NCBI GenBank assembly: GCA_020052975.1
Contig: JAGVOC010000227.1
Coordinates: 1 to 31,772, forward strand
DNA from: Desulfobacterales bacterium
GTDB lineage: Bacteria > Desulfobacterota > Desulfobacteria > Desulfobacterales > RPRI01
Direction: 5' to 3'
Length of the DNA stretch: 31,772 bases
The position numbers and the translations under genes are program-made. Shown here piece by piece: positions 1 through 8,458 of this stretch (its first letter is position 1; each line of letters begins with the position of its first letter). The notes under the pieces are model-generated. The model saw nothing but the letters and a program-made list of their open reading frames with translations. It was not told the origin of the DNA and searched no databases.

Positions 1-2
1 GG

Positions 3-944
3 GCCGAGACGGCCTTTATCGAGGAACTGGCCGCCATTAATTGCGGCGGCGTTCCCATGGCCATCACGGTTCAAACCAATATGGCCACCCCGGCTATCGT
101 CGAATTCGGCAGTGAATACCTGAAGGAAACCTATCTCAAGCCGGCCATAGCCGGGGAAATGGTTGGCGCCATCGCAGTCACTGAACCGGGGGCAGGCTCA
201 GACGTAGCCGCCATAACCACTTTTGCCAGGCGTGAGGGAGACCATTACATTTTAAACGGCTCCAAAACTTATATCACCAACGGAACCCAGGCCGATTTCC
301 TGACTTTACTGGCCCGCACCAGCGAAGCAAAGGGACATCATTCTTTTTCTCTGTTTGTGGTGCCCACTAATCTTCCCGGCTTTGTGGTAAGTAAAAAACT
401 CGACAAGATGGGCATGCGCTCTTCGGACACGGCGGAACTATTTTTCGACGATATGAAAATACCGGCTGAAAATCTCATCGGTATTGAGGGCCAGGGATTT
501 ATCCACCAGATGATGCAGTTTCAGCACGAGCGGTTTGCCGTATTGCCCATGGCCTATGTTTCGTGCAAAAGTTTCATCGACAGGACCGCCGAACATCTAA
601 AGAGGCGGGTGGTTTTCGGCAAACCCCTGATCAGCAAACAGGTGCTGCGGCACCGCATGGCCGAATGGCTGGCAGAAACCGAGGCATTGCGGCAGTTGAC
701 CTACCACATCGTACGCATGAAAGAAAACAGGATGGATGTCACCCAGGAGATATCGATGGGGAAACTCCTGGCCGGGAATCTGATAAACAAGGTTACGGAC
801 GGATGCCTGCAGATGCATGGCGGTATGGGATTCATGAACGAGACGTGGATTTCCCGCGCCTACCGGGATTCGCGCCTGCTGGCCATCGGCGGTGGAGCCA
901 GCGAGGTGATGAGTGAGATCATTTTCAAGATGGCCGGATATTGA
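3..944 (+). CDS. Acyl-CoA dehydrogenase (5' end outside the window)
   Basis: A flavoprotein that would oxidise an acyl-CoA to the enoyl-CoA. The frame is open from base 3, upstream of the first ATG at 57, so the N-terminal part is cut off by the window edge. Visible family motifs are VTEPGAGSD and NGSKTYITNG in the middle beta domain, followed by the C-terminal helical domain with KRRVVFGKPL and QMHGGMGF. Where medium-chain enzymes carry the catalytic Glu (EGT), this protein has IGGGASEVM. The Glu in QHERF lies where LCAD/isovaleryl-type enzymes have their base, so activity is likely retained. A TetR gene follows after 16 bp, which suggests a locally regulated acyl-CoA catabolic unit. The substrate cannot be told. 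Confidence 0.93.
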   Translation, partial: AETAFIEELAAINCGGVPMAITVQTNMATPAIVEFGSEYLKETYLKPAIAGEMVGAIAVTEPGAGSDVAAITTFARREGDHYILNGSKTYITNGTQADFLTLLARTSEAKGHHSFSLFVVPTNLPGFVVSKKLDKMGMRSSDTAELFFDDMKIPAENLIGIEGQGFIHQMMQFQHERFAVLPMAYVSCKSFIDRTAEHLKRRVVFGKPLISKQVLRHRMAEWLAETEALRQLTYHIVRMKENRMDVTQEISMGKLLAGNLINKVTDGCLQMHGGMGFMNETWISRAYRDSRLLAIGGGASEVMSEIIFKMAGY

Positions 945-960
945 GCGAAAGGCTTAAAAC

Positions 961-1623
961 ATGAAAAATCCCCCGAAAACAAAGAAGCTTTCCGCAAGCG
1001 CCCTGCGAAGGGAGCGGGAAAAACAACTGCGGCGACAATCGATTCTGAGCGCCGCCGAAATCCTGTTTGCGCACAATGGCTACCGTAAGACAAAGATTGA
1101 AGATATTGCCGGGAAGGCCGAGGTTTCCGTGGGAACGGTCTACGGTTATTTCCAAAACAAGGAGGAACTTCTCGTGGCCGTGCTGGATGATATAGGCTTA
1201 TACATCCGCAAGCTGGCGGGTAAAGCTTTCGGAGATGCCGATTCCGTGCTTGAGGGGATTGAACGCGCGGGCATGGCCTTTTTTGAGGAACTGTGCCGTC
1301 CCTATCCGGAAAAGGCGCTGCTGCTGTATGATGAATCCATCGGTGTCAGCGATCAGTTTATCAACGCCCGCAGGAATTTCATGCTCAAAATGACGGAGGA
1401 TGTTCACGGTGCACTCATGAAAGGCAAGGATGGCCTGGGACTTAAATTCGTCTCCGGTATTTCCGCTGAAGTGATAGCCGTATGCACTACAGCCATTTTC
1501 GTGTGGCTGGGCATGTATTACAAAATCTGGCGAAAACGGCCCGGCGATATCAATGCCATCGGCCGGGAAACGGTCACTTATATTGTGGGCGGGATTAAAA
1601 GCTTGATAATTATCGATAAATGA
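961..1623 (+). CDS. TetR/AcrR family transcriptional regulator
   Basis: A 220-residue repressor-type protein. The N-terminal helix-turn-helix is clear at about residues 25-70 (AAEILFAHNGYRKTKIEDIA, then VSVGTVYGYFQNKEELL), preceded by a Lys/Arg-rich tail. The rest is a helical ligand-binding domain without a recognisable ligand signature. It lies 16 bp after the acyl-CoA dehydrogenase and 12 bp before the next gene, all on the same strand, so it probably belongs to the same transcript. By family habit it may sense an acyl-CoA or fatty acid and control its neighbours; that is inference. The ribosome site is a modest AAAGG about 8 bp upstream of the ATG. Confidence 0.9.
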   Translation: MKNPPKTKKLSASALRREREKQLRRQSILSAAEILFAHNGYRKTKIEDIAGKAEVSVGTVYGYFQNKEELLVAVLDDIGLYIRKLAGKAFGDADSVLEGIERAGMAFFEELCRPYPEKALLLYDESIGVSDQFINARRNFMLKMTEDVHGALMKGKDGLGLKFVSGISAEVIAVCTTAIFVWLGMYYKIWRKRPGDINAIGRETVTYIVGGIKSLIIIDK

Positions 1624-1635
1624 AATGGGAATAGG

Positions 1636-2427
1636 ATGAAAGAGATTTGCCGGGATTTACAGGATGAGTACCAGGTTCTGGACAACATAGTGGCGGAACT
1701 CGATGCCGCCGGATGGGCCCTCCGAACCCATTGCGCGGGATGGAGCGTGAAAGATCAGATCTGCCATATCGCCTTTTTCGATGCAGCGGCAAGAGAGGCG
1801 GTAACGGACGCTGCTGCCTTTGCGCGTGGCGCGGAAGTGTTGTTCAAAGATCTGGACAGCTTCGAGAGTTTTAATCAAAGAACTCTGACGCGCGGCCGGC
1901 AGATGACCGTCACCGGGCTGCTGGCCTGGTGGCGCACTGAACGCTCGCTGCTCGTCAGGGAGCTCGCCCTGCTAGATCCGAAAGACCGTTTGCCCTGGTA
2001 TGGTCCGTCCATGAGTGCCAAATCCTTTGCCACCGCGCGTCTTATGGAAACATGGGCTCACGGCCAGGATGTGGCCGATGTCCTTAAAATACGGCGCGCA
2101 TCCGGTGACAGCCTGCGCCATATCGCCCACTTGGGAGTCAAAACCTTTGGCTGGAGTTTCGCCAATCGCAATCTGCCGATTCCGGAAAAGCCGGTGCGGG
2201 TGGAGCTGACATCGCCTTCGGGAAGCCGATGGACCTGGGGTCCGGAAAGTGCTGTTGATCTGGTGCGAGGTTCGGCGGAAGATTTTTGCCTTGTGGTGAC
2301 CCAGCGCCGGCATGTGAATGACACCGGGTTAGAAGTCTGCGGAGATGTGGCCGCTGAATGGATGAAGCAGGCCCAGGCCTTTGCCGGTCCGCCGGACAAC
2401 GGACCGCCGCCGGGAATGTTTCGATAG
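1636..2427 (+). CDS. TIGR03084-type DinB/mycothiol-isomerase-like protein
   Basis: A 263-residue protein resembling the TIGR03084 group of the DinB/maleylpyruvate-isomerase-like superfamily, whose members are four-helix bundles that often bind a divalent metal by three His. WSVKDQICHIAFFD (about residues 34-47) and METWAHGQDV (about 136-145) provide likely His ligands, and the C-terminal half carries the Trp-rich SRWTWGPESAVDLVRG typical of this group. No reaction is established for the family. Co-location with an acyl-CoA dehydrogenase and a TetR gene suggests a catabolic role. ATG chosen with GGGA six bases upstream. Confidence 0.75.
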   Translation: MKEICRDLQDEYQVLDNIVAELDAAGWALRTHCAGWSVKDQICHIAFFDAAAREAVTDAAAFARGAEVLFKDLDSFESFNQRTLTRGRQMTVTGLLAWWRTERSLLVRELALLDPKDRLPWYGPSMSAKSFATARLMETWAHGQDVADVLKIRRASGDSLRHIAHLGVKTFGWSFANRNLPIPEKPVRVELTSPSGSRWTWGPESAVDLVRGSAEDFCLVVTQRRHVNDTGLEVCGDVAAEWMKQAQAFAGPPDNGPPPGMFR

Positions 2428-2522
2428 AAGGAGAAACCACATATCGTTGTTGCCGCTAAGGGAGCCCTCAATCCTGAAACCCTACATTTCCTGTTATTCC
2501 CTGAGGCTGTCCTGTCTTGAAG

Positions 2523-3563
2523 CTATGACTCAAAACAAACCCTGTCTTTTCCGTTCTTCCATGCCTGGTACTTAAGTTGGTCAACACGCCTGACGAATGA
2601 TTTCATATCTTCAAAAATCTTGTACTGTGCAATTCCGACGCTTGCCGTTATATGTATGTCATTATCCGGACCGTGAGAAAAATTTTCTTTTTTGAATTCA
2701 GTTCTTATTCTTTCAGCAATAACCGATCCGCTCTTACCTGTTGTCATGGGCAGGATGATCGTAAATTCCTCACCCCTATAACGATAGGCTGAATCTGTCT
2801 GGCGCAGGCATCTTTTTAACACCTGACCGAGTCGCAGCAAAACATGATCTCCTGCCAAATAGCCGTAAGCATCGTTGAATTCCCTAAAATTGTCGATATC
2901 GAGAAGGATGAGGGTCAAGGCCCCCCCATAGCGGATTACCCGATCGATTTCAATTTTTAGCTGAAAGTAAAAATACCTGGAATTGTAAAGATTGGTCCGT
3001 TCATCGACAATATTCAGTTCCCGGTATCTTTTTTCACTCTCCCGTTGAGCCTTATCCGCCCGCTTGCTCTCGGTGATGTCGCGGCTCATTAAGATGATGC
3101 CCGCGGGCTTCTGTGAATCGTCCCGTAAAAATGACAGGTTGTTCTCCAAGCAAACGATGGAACCGTCTTTTCTGTATAGATCCAATTCCAAGATGCGGCT
3201 TCTGCGGGGATCTGCCGTGCCGCCGGCTTCCAATTTCGTCTCTTCTTCAAAGACCTTGGCAAAGATCTGCAGGGATACAGGCGTCATGACCTGTTCAAAG
3301 GTTTGCGCCACGGCCTCTTCAGCCGTAAATCCTCTAATACGCATGATGGAAGGGCTGACATAGGTAAAGCACAGGTTCATGTCAATGACCGTTATTACAT
3401 CCGCCATATTATCAATCAATTGGCGGTACTTCTCTTCGCTTTCCTGCAGCGCCTCCTCCGCCAGCCTTCGCTCTGATTTTGATTGTTCCAGCTCCTGTAT
3501 TCTCTGTTTTAATACCGCTATCTCTTCGAGCAGTTCAGGATTAGACTTGACTTGGTTGTTCAT
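2523..3563 (-). CDS. PAS domain diguanylate cyclase
   Basis: Would make cyclic di-GMP from two GTP. From the start at 3563 the order is an N-terminal coiled coil (about residues 5-40), one PAS domain with its PAC motif (about 45-165, ending LMSRDITESKRA), a linker helix and a GGDEF domain (about 190-345). The active-site loop reads RGEEF, with Arg in place of the first Gly, a variant known in active cyclases. An intact RxxD inhibitory site (RQTD) sits exactly five residues before it, so product feedback is likely. No membrane segment or phosphodiesterase domain is present. The ATG at 3563 has AGGGGG seven bases upstream. The frame extends to 3653, but that part overlaps a palindromic repeat and is probably not coding. 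Confidence 0.9.
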   Translation of the reverse strand: MNNQVKSNPELLEEIAVLKQRIQELEQSKSERRLAEEALQESEEKYRQLIDNMADVITVIDMNLCFTYVSPSIMRIRGFTAEEAVAQTFEQVMTPVSLQIFAKVFEEETKLEAGGTADPRRSRILELDLYRKDGSIVCLENNLSFLRDDSQKPAGIILMSRDITESKRADKAQRESEKRYRELNIVDERTNLYNSRYFYFQLKIEIDRVIRYGGALTLILLDIDNFREFNDAYGYLAGDHVLLRLGQVLKRCLRQTDSAYRYRGEEFTIILPMTTGKSGSVIAERIRTEFKKENFSHGPDNDIHITASVGIAQYKIFEDMKSFVRRVDQLKYQAWKNGKDRVCFES

Positions 3564-4324
3564 CTGGTACCCCCTGCCGAGGTAAACGTTGCTGTCTGGA
3601 AATAAAAATGGCGAACAGACAAAGCATCCGAGAGACCTTTGAAGAACATCCAATTTTGTCCAAGTACAAGGAAGGCGAGACTTTTAACCGCAGGAATGCA
3701 TTGAGTATTTCGAGGATTGAAATTTGAGCCTGACGCAGTAATCGGGCAAAAGGGGGTGTTATGCAAAGGTCTCTCCGAAGGTCTATATCGAGGGCTTCAA
3801 GAACTTTAATCAATGCCTGAACATTGTCAGCAGTCTGGCCGTCATGAAAATAAAAGACTGTAACTATTAGTCCAACCCTCATGATTAATTTAGTATTTTT
3901 GATAAGATTTCGTTTTGTTATTGGCAAAGTATAAGGAAAAGGAGATAATGAGTCAAGAAAAATAACGGAAGAATGACCGCAAGATATGGTTTTGCATGTG
4001 GGCATTCCAACAGCCGGGCGGGAGAAAGGATGTGTGCATCAAACTGACAGTTTAGGTCGGGAACATGCTCGTTAGGTTTCACAGCACATGCATAGTCTGT
4101 TCCCGGTGCTGGAGTATTTGTCCGCCGAATGCAATCTTGTTAAATGTTGACCTTTGTGTCGTTAAAGGCTAAAAGAGCATCCTCTTGCGGGAATTATCCT
4201 TTCTCAGCGGGAGACAAAGATAGAGGTCTTTAAGGGTGGTGTTATTCAAAGGTCTCAGATAGAGGGCGAATGAAAAAAACAGCTGCGGTACTTAGAACTG
4301 TATCGGGGGGAGCAAATATACGGA
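3564..4324. other. Intergenic region, 761 bp
   Basis: I see no convincing gene here. A frame open on the minus strand (4005 to 3541) runs through the palindromic repeat at 3628-3776 and resembles no protein I know. The right part holds a second solo repeat end (GTGTTATTCAAAGGTCTC at 4239-4256). Promoters for the divergent diguanylate cyclase and DedA genes should lie here, but I cannot place them with confidence. Confidence 0.6.
3628..3776. repeat. Palindromic intergenic repeat with CAAAGGTCTC ends
   Basis: The left end CGAGAGACCTTTGAAGAACA and the right end TGTTATGCAAAGGTCTCTCC are inverted copies of one another. The inner borders TTTTGTCC and GGGCAAAA are also inverted. About 150 bp, non-coding and MITE-like. 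Solo copies of the right-end motif occur at 4239, 10403 and 26427. Confidence 0.65.
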
Positions 4325-4981
4325 ATGGAATACCTGCTTAAATTCATAGATATATTTCTTCATCTGGACGAACACCTTGGCCTTGTCATACAAAGTTATG
4401 GCAACTGGACCTATTTAATATTGTTTCTCATAATATTCTGCGAAACCGGCCTGGTGGTAACGCCCATACTGCCCGGTGACTCGCTACTGTTCGCCATAGG
4501 CACGTTCGCGGCCTCCAGGTATCTGGATATAGCAAAGGTTCTTGCTCTGCTTTCAGCCGCTGCTATCCTGGGCGACACCGTCAACTACTGGATGGGAAGT
4601 CTCATCGGCTCTAAGGTCTTTCAATACGAGAATTCGAGGATTTTCAGGAAAGAATATCTGGACAAGACACACAGATTCTACGAAAAATACGGCGGCAAGA
4701 CAATAATAATAGCGCGCTTCGTGCCGATAGTGCGCACCTTCGCGCCTTTTGTGGCCGGCGTCGGCGCCATGACCTACCTGAAATTCCTTGCATATAATCT
4801 TGCCGGTGGTATTCTGTGGATATTCTCAATAACGCTGGCCGGCTACTATTTCGGCAATATCCCCATAGTCAAAAACAATTTCACCATAGTGATAATCGCC
4901 ATTGTCTTCATCTCCATACTGCCGGGTGTAATAGAATATATATTGCACAGAAGGCAGGCCCGGGGCTCCGGAACTTTGTAA
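4325..4981 (+). CDS. DedA family (VTT domain) membrane protein
   Basis: A 218-residue integral inner-membrane protein. DedA/VTT proteins are linked to membrane homeostasis and lipid flipping, especially of undecaprenyl phosphate and phosphatidylethanolamine. Family hallmarks are the re-entrant segment [20 protein letters not shown] (about residues 39-58), the [13 protein letters not shown] stretch, the amphipathic [20 protein letters not shown] with its conserved FxxKYG and ARFxPxxR motifs, and two C-terminal membrane helices. The length is usual. The possible ribosome site GGGGGGAG is 12 bases from the ATG, longer than normal. It stands alone between two repeat-rich gaps. Confidence 0.92.
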   Translation: MEYLLKFIDIFLHLDEHLGLVIQSYGNWTYLILFLIIFCETGLVVTPILPGDSLLFAIGTFAASRYLDIAKVLALLSAAAILGDTVNYWMGSLIGSKVFQYENSRIFRKEYLDKTHRFYEKYGGKTIIIARFVPIVRTFAPFVAGVGAMTYLKFLAYNLAGGILWIFSITLAGYYFGNIPIVKNNFTIVIIAIVFISILPGVIEYILHRRQARGSGTL

Positions 4982-5280
4982 ACGCCTGCAGTAAGCGGTC
5001 ACGAATAATCTGCAAAAGTTGAGCGATCCTGTAAACAGGAGAATCTGAAATTAAAGAACTTTTATAAATCAGGGAAGGAACAACCTAAGATAGCCGATCT
5101 GAACAATAAACGCTGCAATACCGAACTAACAGCCATGCCCGGAGCGGGCACAACGAAACATGAGAATACAGGAGCCAGGAGTCAGGAGCCAGAATAACCA
5201 TGTTATTGTTTTTATTCTGTATTCTGTATTCTGTATTCTTACTCTTGTATTCTCATATAAAATGACAAAAGGAGACCGAT
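4982..5280. other. Intergenic region, about 300 bp
   Basis: No gene seen. The right half is occupied by a palindromic repeat (5160-5256). The ribosome site AAAGGAG for the next gene follows directly at about 5268-5274. Confidence 0.6.
5160..5256. repeat. Inverted repeat with internal tandem ATTCTGT units
   Basis: ATGAGAATACA at 5160-5170 and its exact complement TGTATTCTCAT at 5246-5256 bound the element. The left arm has AGGAGCCAGGAGTCAGGAGC, built from a 7-base unit. The right arm has three ATTCTGT units in a row ending about 5237. The element sits only 24 bp before an enoyl-CoA hydratase start, so its RNA hairpin would be in that leader. Confidence 0.8.
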
Positions 5281-6075
5281 ATGAGCAAGTATCGTACATT
5301 TATTTTTGAAGAGATTGAGCCTTGTGTTGGGCTCGTCACTCTGAACCGGCCGGATAAGCTGAACGCGATCAATGTGGAGATGCTGGATGATTTCAATGAA
5401 TTGTTTGCCGCTCTGACTAAAGATGATGCCATACGGGTCCTTATCATAACCGGGGCAGGGCGCGGGTTCTGCGCCGGGGCTGACCTGAATGACGCTTTGA
5501 CTCACAAGGATTCAGAGGCCTTGTCAGATCCGGAGAAATATCTCAGACTGGCCCAGGAGCGTTACTCCGCCCTTATTTTGGGACTTCGGCGGATCCCCCA
5601 GCCTGTGATCGCCGCTGTTAACGGCCCTGCGGCAGGCGGAGGGTTTTCGATGGCATTGGCCAGTGATATCAGGGTGGCCTCGCCGGAAGCCTATTTTGTT
5701 GCCTCGTTTGCAAATATCGGCCTCTCCGGTGGAGAATTGGGCACTTCCTATTTCCTCCCACGTCTTATCGGCCTTGCGAGAGCCGCGGAAATTCTCTTAA
5801 CGGGAAGAAAGGTGAATGCGGAGGAGGCCGAGCGGATGGGGCTGGTCAATCGGGTGGTGCCGAAGGAGGTTCTTCTGGAAACGGCTCTTTCCATTGCCAG
5901 ATTTATGATAGCCAAGGGAGTCGGGGCGCTCAAGCTGACAAAGAGGGTTCTGGATCAGAATATTGATGCCCCTTCGCTCGAGGCTGCGGTCAACCTTGAA
6001 AACCGCAACCAGACTATCATGGTATTTTCAGGCGAGTTCTTTAAGCTCATCAAGCCGTTCTTTAAAGGGGTGTGA
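5281..6075 (+). CDS. Enoyl-CoA hydratase/isomerase family protein
   Basis: A 264-residue crotonase-fold enzyme, expected to hydrate an enoyl-CoA or carry out a related reaction. The N-terminal LVTLNRPDKLNAI and the CoA-binding and oxyanion-hole segment GAGRGFCAGADL (about residues 59-70) are classic, as is the second oxyanion segment VNGPAAGGGFSMALASDIRV. At the catalytic Glu region ANIGLSGGELGTSY, the typical first Glu (usually in GLxPE) is absent, and the Gly-Gly-Glu-Leu-Gly stretch supplies the second acidic residue. The reaction may therefore differ from plain hydration. Strong ribosome site AAAGGAG six bases upstream. It is followed 48 bp later by a small monooxygenase-type gene. Confidence 0.92.
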   Translation: MSKYRTFIFEEIEPCVGLVTLNRPDKLNAINVEMLDDFNELFAALTKDDAIRVLIITGAGRGFCAGADLNDALTHKDSEALSDPEKYLRLAQERYSALILGLRRIPQPVIAAVNGPAAGGGFSMALASDIRVASPEAYFVASFANIGLSGGELGTSYFLPRLIGLARAAEILLTGRKVNAEEAERMGLVNRVVPKEVLLETALSIARFMIAKGVGALKLTKRVLDQNIDAPSLEAAVNLENRNQTIMVFSGEFFKLIKPFFKGV

Positions 6076-6123
6076 AGAGTCCGGAGAAGGGCGGAACCTG
6101 AGAAGAATAAAAGGAGAAATGGT

Positions 6124-6429
6124 ATGATAAGTGTAATCGCGTCGGTTCGGGTAAAGCCGGGAAGGATTTCCGATTTTATCGATATTTTTAAAGCCGTGAT
6201 GCCTGAAGTCAGAAAAGAGAAGGGCTGTATCGAATATTTTCCGGCGGTAGATGTCAATGCAAAACTGCCGCCACAGGTTCTGGATGAAAATGTTGTCACC
6301 GTTATTGAGAAATGGGAGAGCCTGAAAGCTCTGCGCGATCACCTTGGGTCGCCTCATATGCTGGCTTACAGGGAAAAGGTGAGGGATATAGTAGAGACGG
6401 TATCTCTGAAAGTACTGCAGGAATCGTAA
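6124..6429 (+). CDS. ABM-domain protein (putative quinol monooxygenase)
   Basis: A 101-residue single-domain protein of the antibiotic biosynthesis monooxygenase (ABM) fold, a dimeric ferredoxin-like barrel. The start VIASVRVKPGRISDFIDIFK, the Gly-Cys-Ile-Glu-Tyr strand and ENVVTVIEKWESLKALRDHL followed by PHM are typical of the YgiN-like group. Members oxidise quinols or similar aromatics without cofactors, but many have no known substrate, and in an anaerobe an oxygenase role is doubtful. Ribosome site AAAAGGAG is about 7 bases upstream. It probably shares a transcript with the enoyl-CoA hydratase. Confidence 0.78.
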   Translation: MISVIASVRVKPGRISDFIDIFKAVMPEVRKEKGCIEYFPAVDVNAKLPPQVLDENVVTVIEKWESLKALRDHLGSPHMLAYREKVRDIVETVSLKVLQES

Positions 6430-6735
6430 CCGGAGAAAGGATGACCCGAAAGATTTTCCTGCGGTGTACATATATCATGTCATGCTGCTGGAAATAGTTT
6501 TAAAGGAAGGGCACAGATGAAATCACAGAAAACCGACTTATCCTGATTGTCAGCCTGCTTCTGGTGCCCTCCGCCTTTAATTGTTGACCTGCAGGTTGCT
6601 TTTTGGCATACTCCCGCATACATGAAATTCCTTTTTTTTCCGAATGGCCAACATAATAACATTTTAACAAGTTGTATGGCACCGATGGGATGATGAAAAT
6701 GAGCATCGATTGCCGGATCAACTATGGAGCTTATC
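6430..6735. other. Intergenic region, about 300 bp
   Basis: No intact gene. At about 6516-6584 a ribosome-like AAAGGAAG and ATG are followed by a stretch that, in a shifted frame, reads like a short lipoprotein signal (LILIVSLLLVPSAFNC). The frame is broken, so it is at most a relic. Confidence 0.4.
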
Positions 6736-7233
6736 ATGCAAAAAGTAGCCATATCAGTGCTGGTCATTGTGCTTTGGGTTTGTCCCGGCCTTGCAGCCGA
6801 AAATATCTACAACTGGACCGATAAAAACGGCATCAGGCGTTTCAGCGACCAGCCGCCGCCCCGGAATGTGAAACAATACAAAACAATCCAGGTTCCGCCT
6901 GACCAATCTTCAGAACAGGAGCCGGCAGTGGATAAACGTCCGGGGTATGACAGCATGGTCGAAAACGTCAAAGGCGAAACCAGGCAAGGTGAGCAGGAGA
7001 GCATACAGGGAGAAGCCTCCAGGACCGCTGAAGAAAAACGGAATGCCGAATCAAGTATGAAGGCGCGCGTTGAGGCTGAACGGCAGCGTCTCAATGAAAA
7101 AATCGAGGCTATAAATAAACGGCCTTTGAGCCGGACATATGATCACAGCTTCAAGCAGGCCCGGATCGATGAAATTCAAAAGGAGCTTGATAAGCTCAAT
7201 AATTCACCGGAAGAATACTTTCAGAACCGGTAA
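6736..7233 (+). CDS. DUF4124 domain protein, exported, coiled coil
   Basis: A 165-residue protein with an N-terminal signal peptide (QKVAISVLVIVLWVCPGLAA, cleavage after Ala-Ala). A short DUF4124 domain follows (IYNWTDKNGIRRFSDQPPP, about residues 24-42). These domains occur in exported proteins of proteobacteria and have no known function. The rest is hydrophilic and helical, rich in Glu, Lys, Gln and Arg (about residues 70-150), and likely a coiled coil in the periplasm. The ATG at 6736 is chosen over the one at 6724 because GGAG lies six bases before it and it begins the signal peptide directly. Confidence 0.85.
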   Translation: MQKVAISVLVIVLWVCPGLAAENIYNWTDKNGIRRFSDQPPPRNVKQYKTIQVPPDQSSEQEPAVDKRPGYDSMVENVKGETRQGEQESIQGEASRTAEEKRNAESSMKARVEAERQRLNEKIEAINKRPLSRTYDHSFKQARIDEIQKELDKLNNSPEEYFQNR

Positions 7234-7282
7234 CCGTTACTGAATTAAAATATTACTTCAAAGGGGGCAGACTGATTCCATT

Positions 7283-8344
7283 ATGCCAAATTCGATTATA
7301 ACGGGAACAGGCAGCTATATACCGGCATCAAAGATACCGAACAGACATTTTCTCCGGCATGAATTTTACAGACCCGACGGGGTAAAAATCAAAAAAGCAA
7401 ATATCGATATCATTAACAAACTCGAAGAGATAACATGTATAAATGAGAGGCGATATTTAACAGATGATCTGAATACTTCCGATATCGCATTCATGGCCGC
7501 CGACAGAGCGCTCGAAAATACGGACAGGGAAAGCCTTGATTACATAATTGTCGCTCAGAATTTAGGTGATGTGAGAGCGGATAACAACAGATCCGATATG
7601 GTTCCGACTATAGCTGCGAGGGTGAAACACAAGCTGAAAATAAAAAACCCCTATACGGTTGCCTTTGATATCCCCTTTGGCTGCCCGGGCTGGGTGCACG
7701 GAATGATTCTGGCCGATTATTATATAAAGTCAGGTGATGTAAGGAAAGTACTGGTTATCGGCGCGGAGACACTATCGAGGGTTACGGATCCTCATGATGT
7801 TGACAGCATGATATATGCCGACGGAGCCGGGGCAGCCCTGGTGGAAGCAACAGATCAGGATGGTGGAATATTATCGCACGTAACAAGATCTGATACAATT
7901 AATAATGCCTATCTGCTAAGGGTTGGAAAGTCGTATAACCCTGATTATAATGGCGATGACCTGTTTGTTAAAATGAATGGTCACGAAATATATAAATATG
8001 CAGTCAGGACCGTTCCCCTGGTAGTTAAACAGAGCCTCGATAAGGCGGGATTTACGTTAACTGATGTAAAGAAAGTTTTGATACACCAGGCAAATCAAAA
8101 AATGGATGAAGCGATACTTGAAAGACTGTTTAAATTATACCAGGTAAAAAATATTCCTGACAGCATAATGCCGATGACGATTTCATGGCTCGGAAACAGT
8201 TCGGTTGCGACCCTGCCGACCATGTTTGATCTTCTGCAGAGAGGAGCCCTGAATAAACATAAACTTCATTCAGGGGATATAGTCGTATTTGCTTCTGTAG
8301 GAGCGGGCATGAACATCAATTCCATGGTTTACAGGATGCCGTGA
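7283..8344 (+). CDS. 3-oxoacyl-ACP synthase III-like (KAS III/FabH family) enzyme
   Basis: A 353-residue thiolase-fold condensing enzyme. The catalytic triad of the family is visible: Cys in DIPFGCPGWVHG (about residue 132), His in VLIHQANQKMDEAI and Asn in SWLGNSSVATLP. The nucleophile context GCPGW differs from the usual CxG(F/Y) of housekeeping FabH and is seen in KAS III homologues outside the standard fab operon. No other fatty-acid gene is adjacent. It could prime a special fatty acid, polyketide or head-to-head condensation; the substrate is unknown. A GGGGGC motif lies about 15 bases before the ATG, so the ribosome site is poor. Confidence 0.88.
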   Translation: MPNSIITGTGSYIPASKIPNRHFLRHEFYRPDGVKIKKANIDIINKLEEITCINERRYLTDDLNTSDIAFMAADRALENTDRESLDYIIVAQNLGDVRADNNRSDMVPTIAARVKHKLKIKNPYTVAFDIPFGCPGWVHGMILADYYIKSGDVRKVLVIGAETLSRVTDPHDVDSMIYADGAGAALVEATDQDGGILSHVTRSDTINNAYLLRVGKSYNPDYNGDDLFVKMNGHEIYKYAVRTVPLVVKQSLDKAGFTLTDVKKVLIHQANQKMDEAILERLFKLYQVKNIPDSIMPMTISWLGNSSVATLPTMFDLLQRGALNKHKLHSGDIVVFASVGAGMNINSMVYRMP

Positions 8345-8458
8345 CATAATGTATTTTCCGGCATGTTTTCTCTCTCACCCCGGCAAGAGGCAAAGCGTTC
8401 ATAGGATAGGCAGAGTTCACAAAGGCACATGCTTCAAATTATCCAGGAGGATTTTCTT

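Noticed and set aside
3541..4005. Open minus-strand frame of 154 codons
   Set aside because: It crosses the palindromic repeat and the start of the diguanylate cyclase gene, has no ribosome site and no family resemblance.
5214..5237. CRISPR-like array
   Set aside because: These are short direct 7-base units without spacers, inside an inverted repeat.
6516..6584. Small lipoprotein gene before the DUF4124 gene
   Set aside because: The signal-like stretch is in a different frame from the only ATG and has no start of its own.
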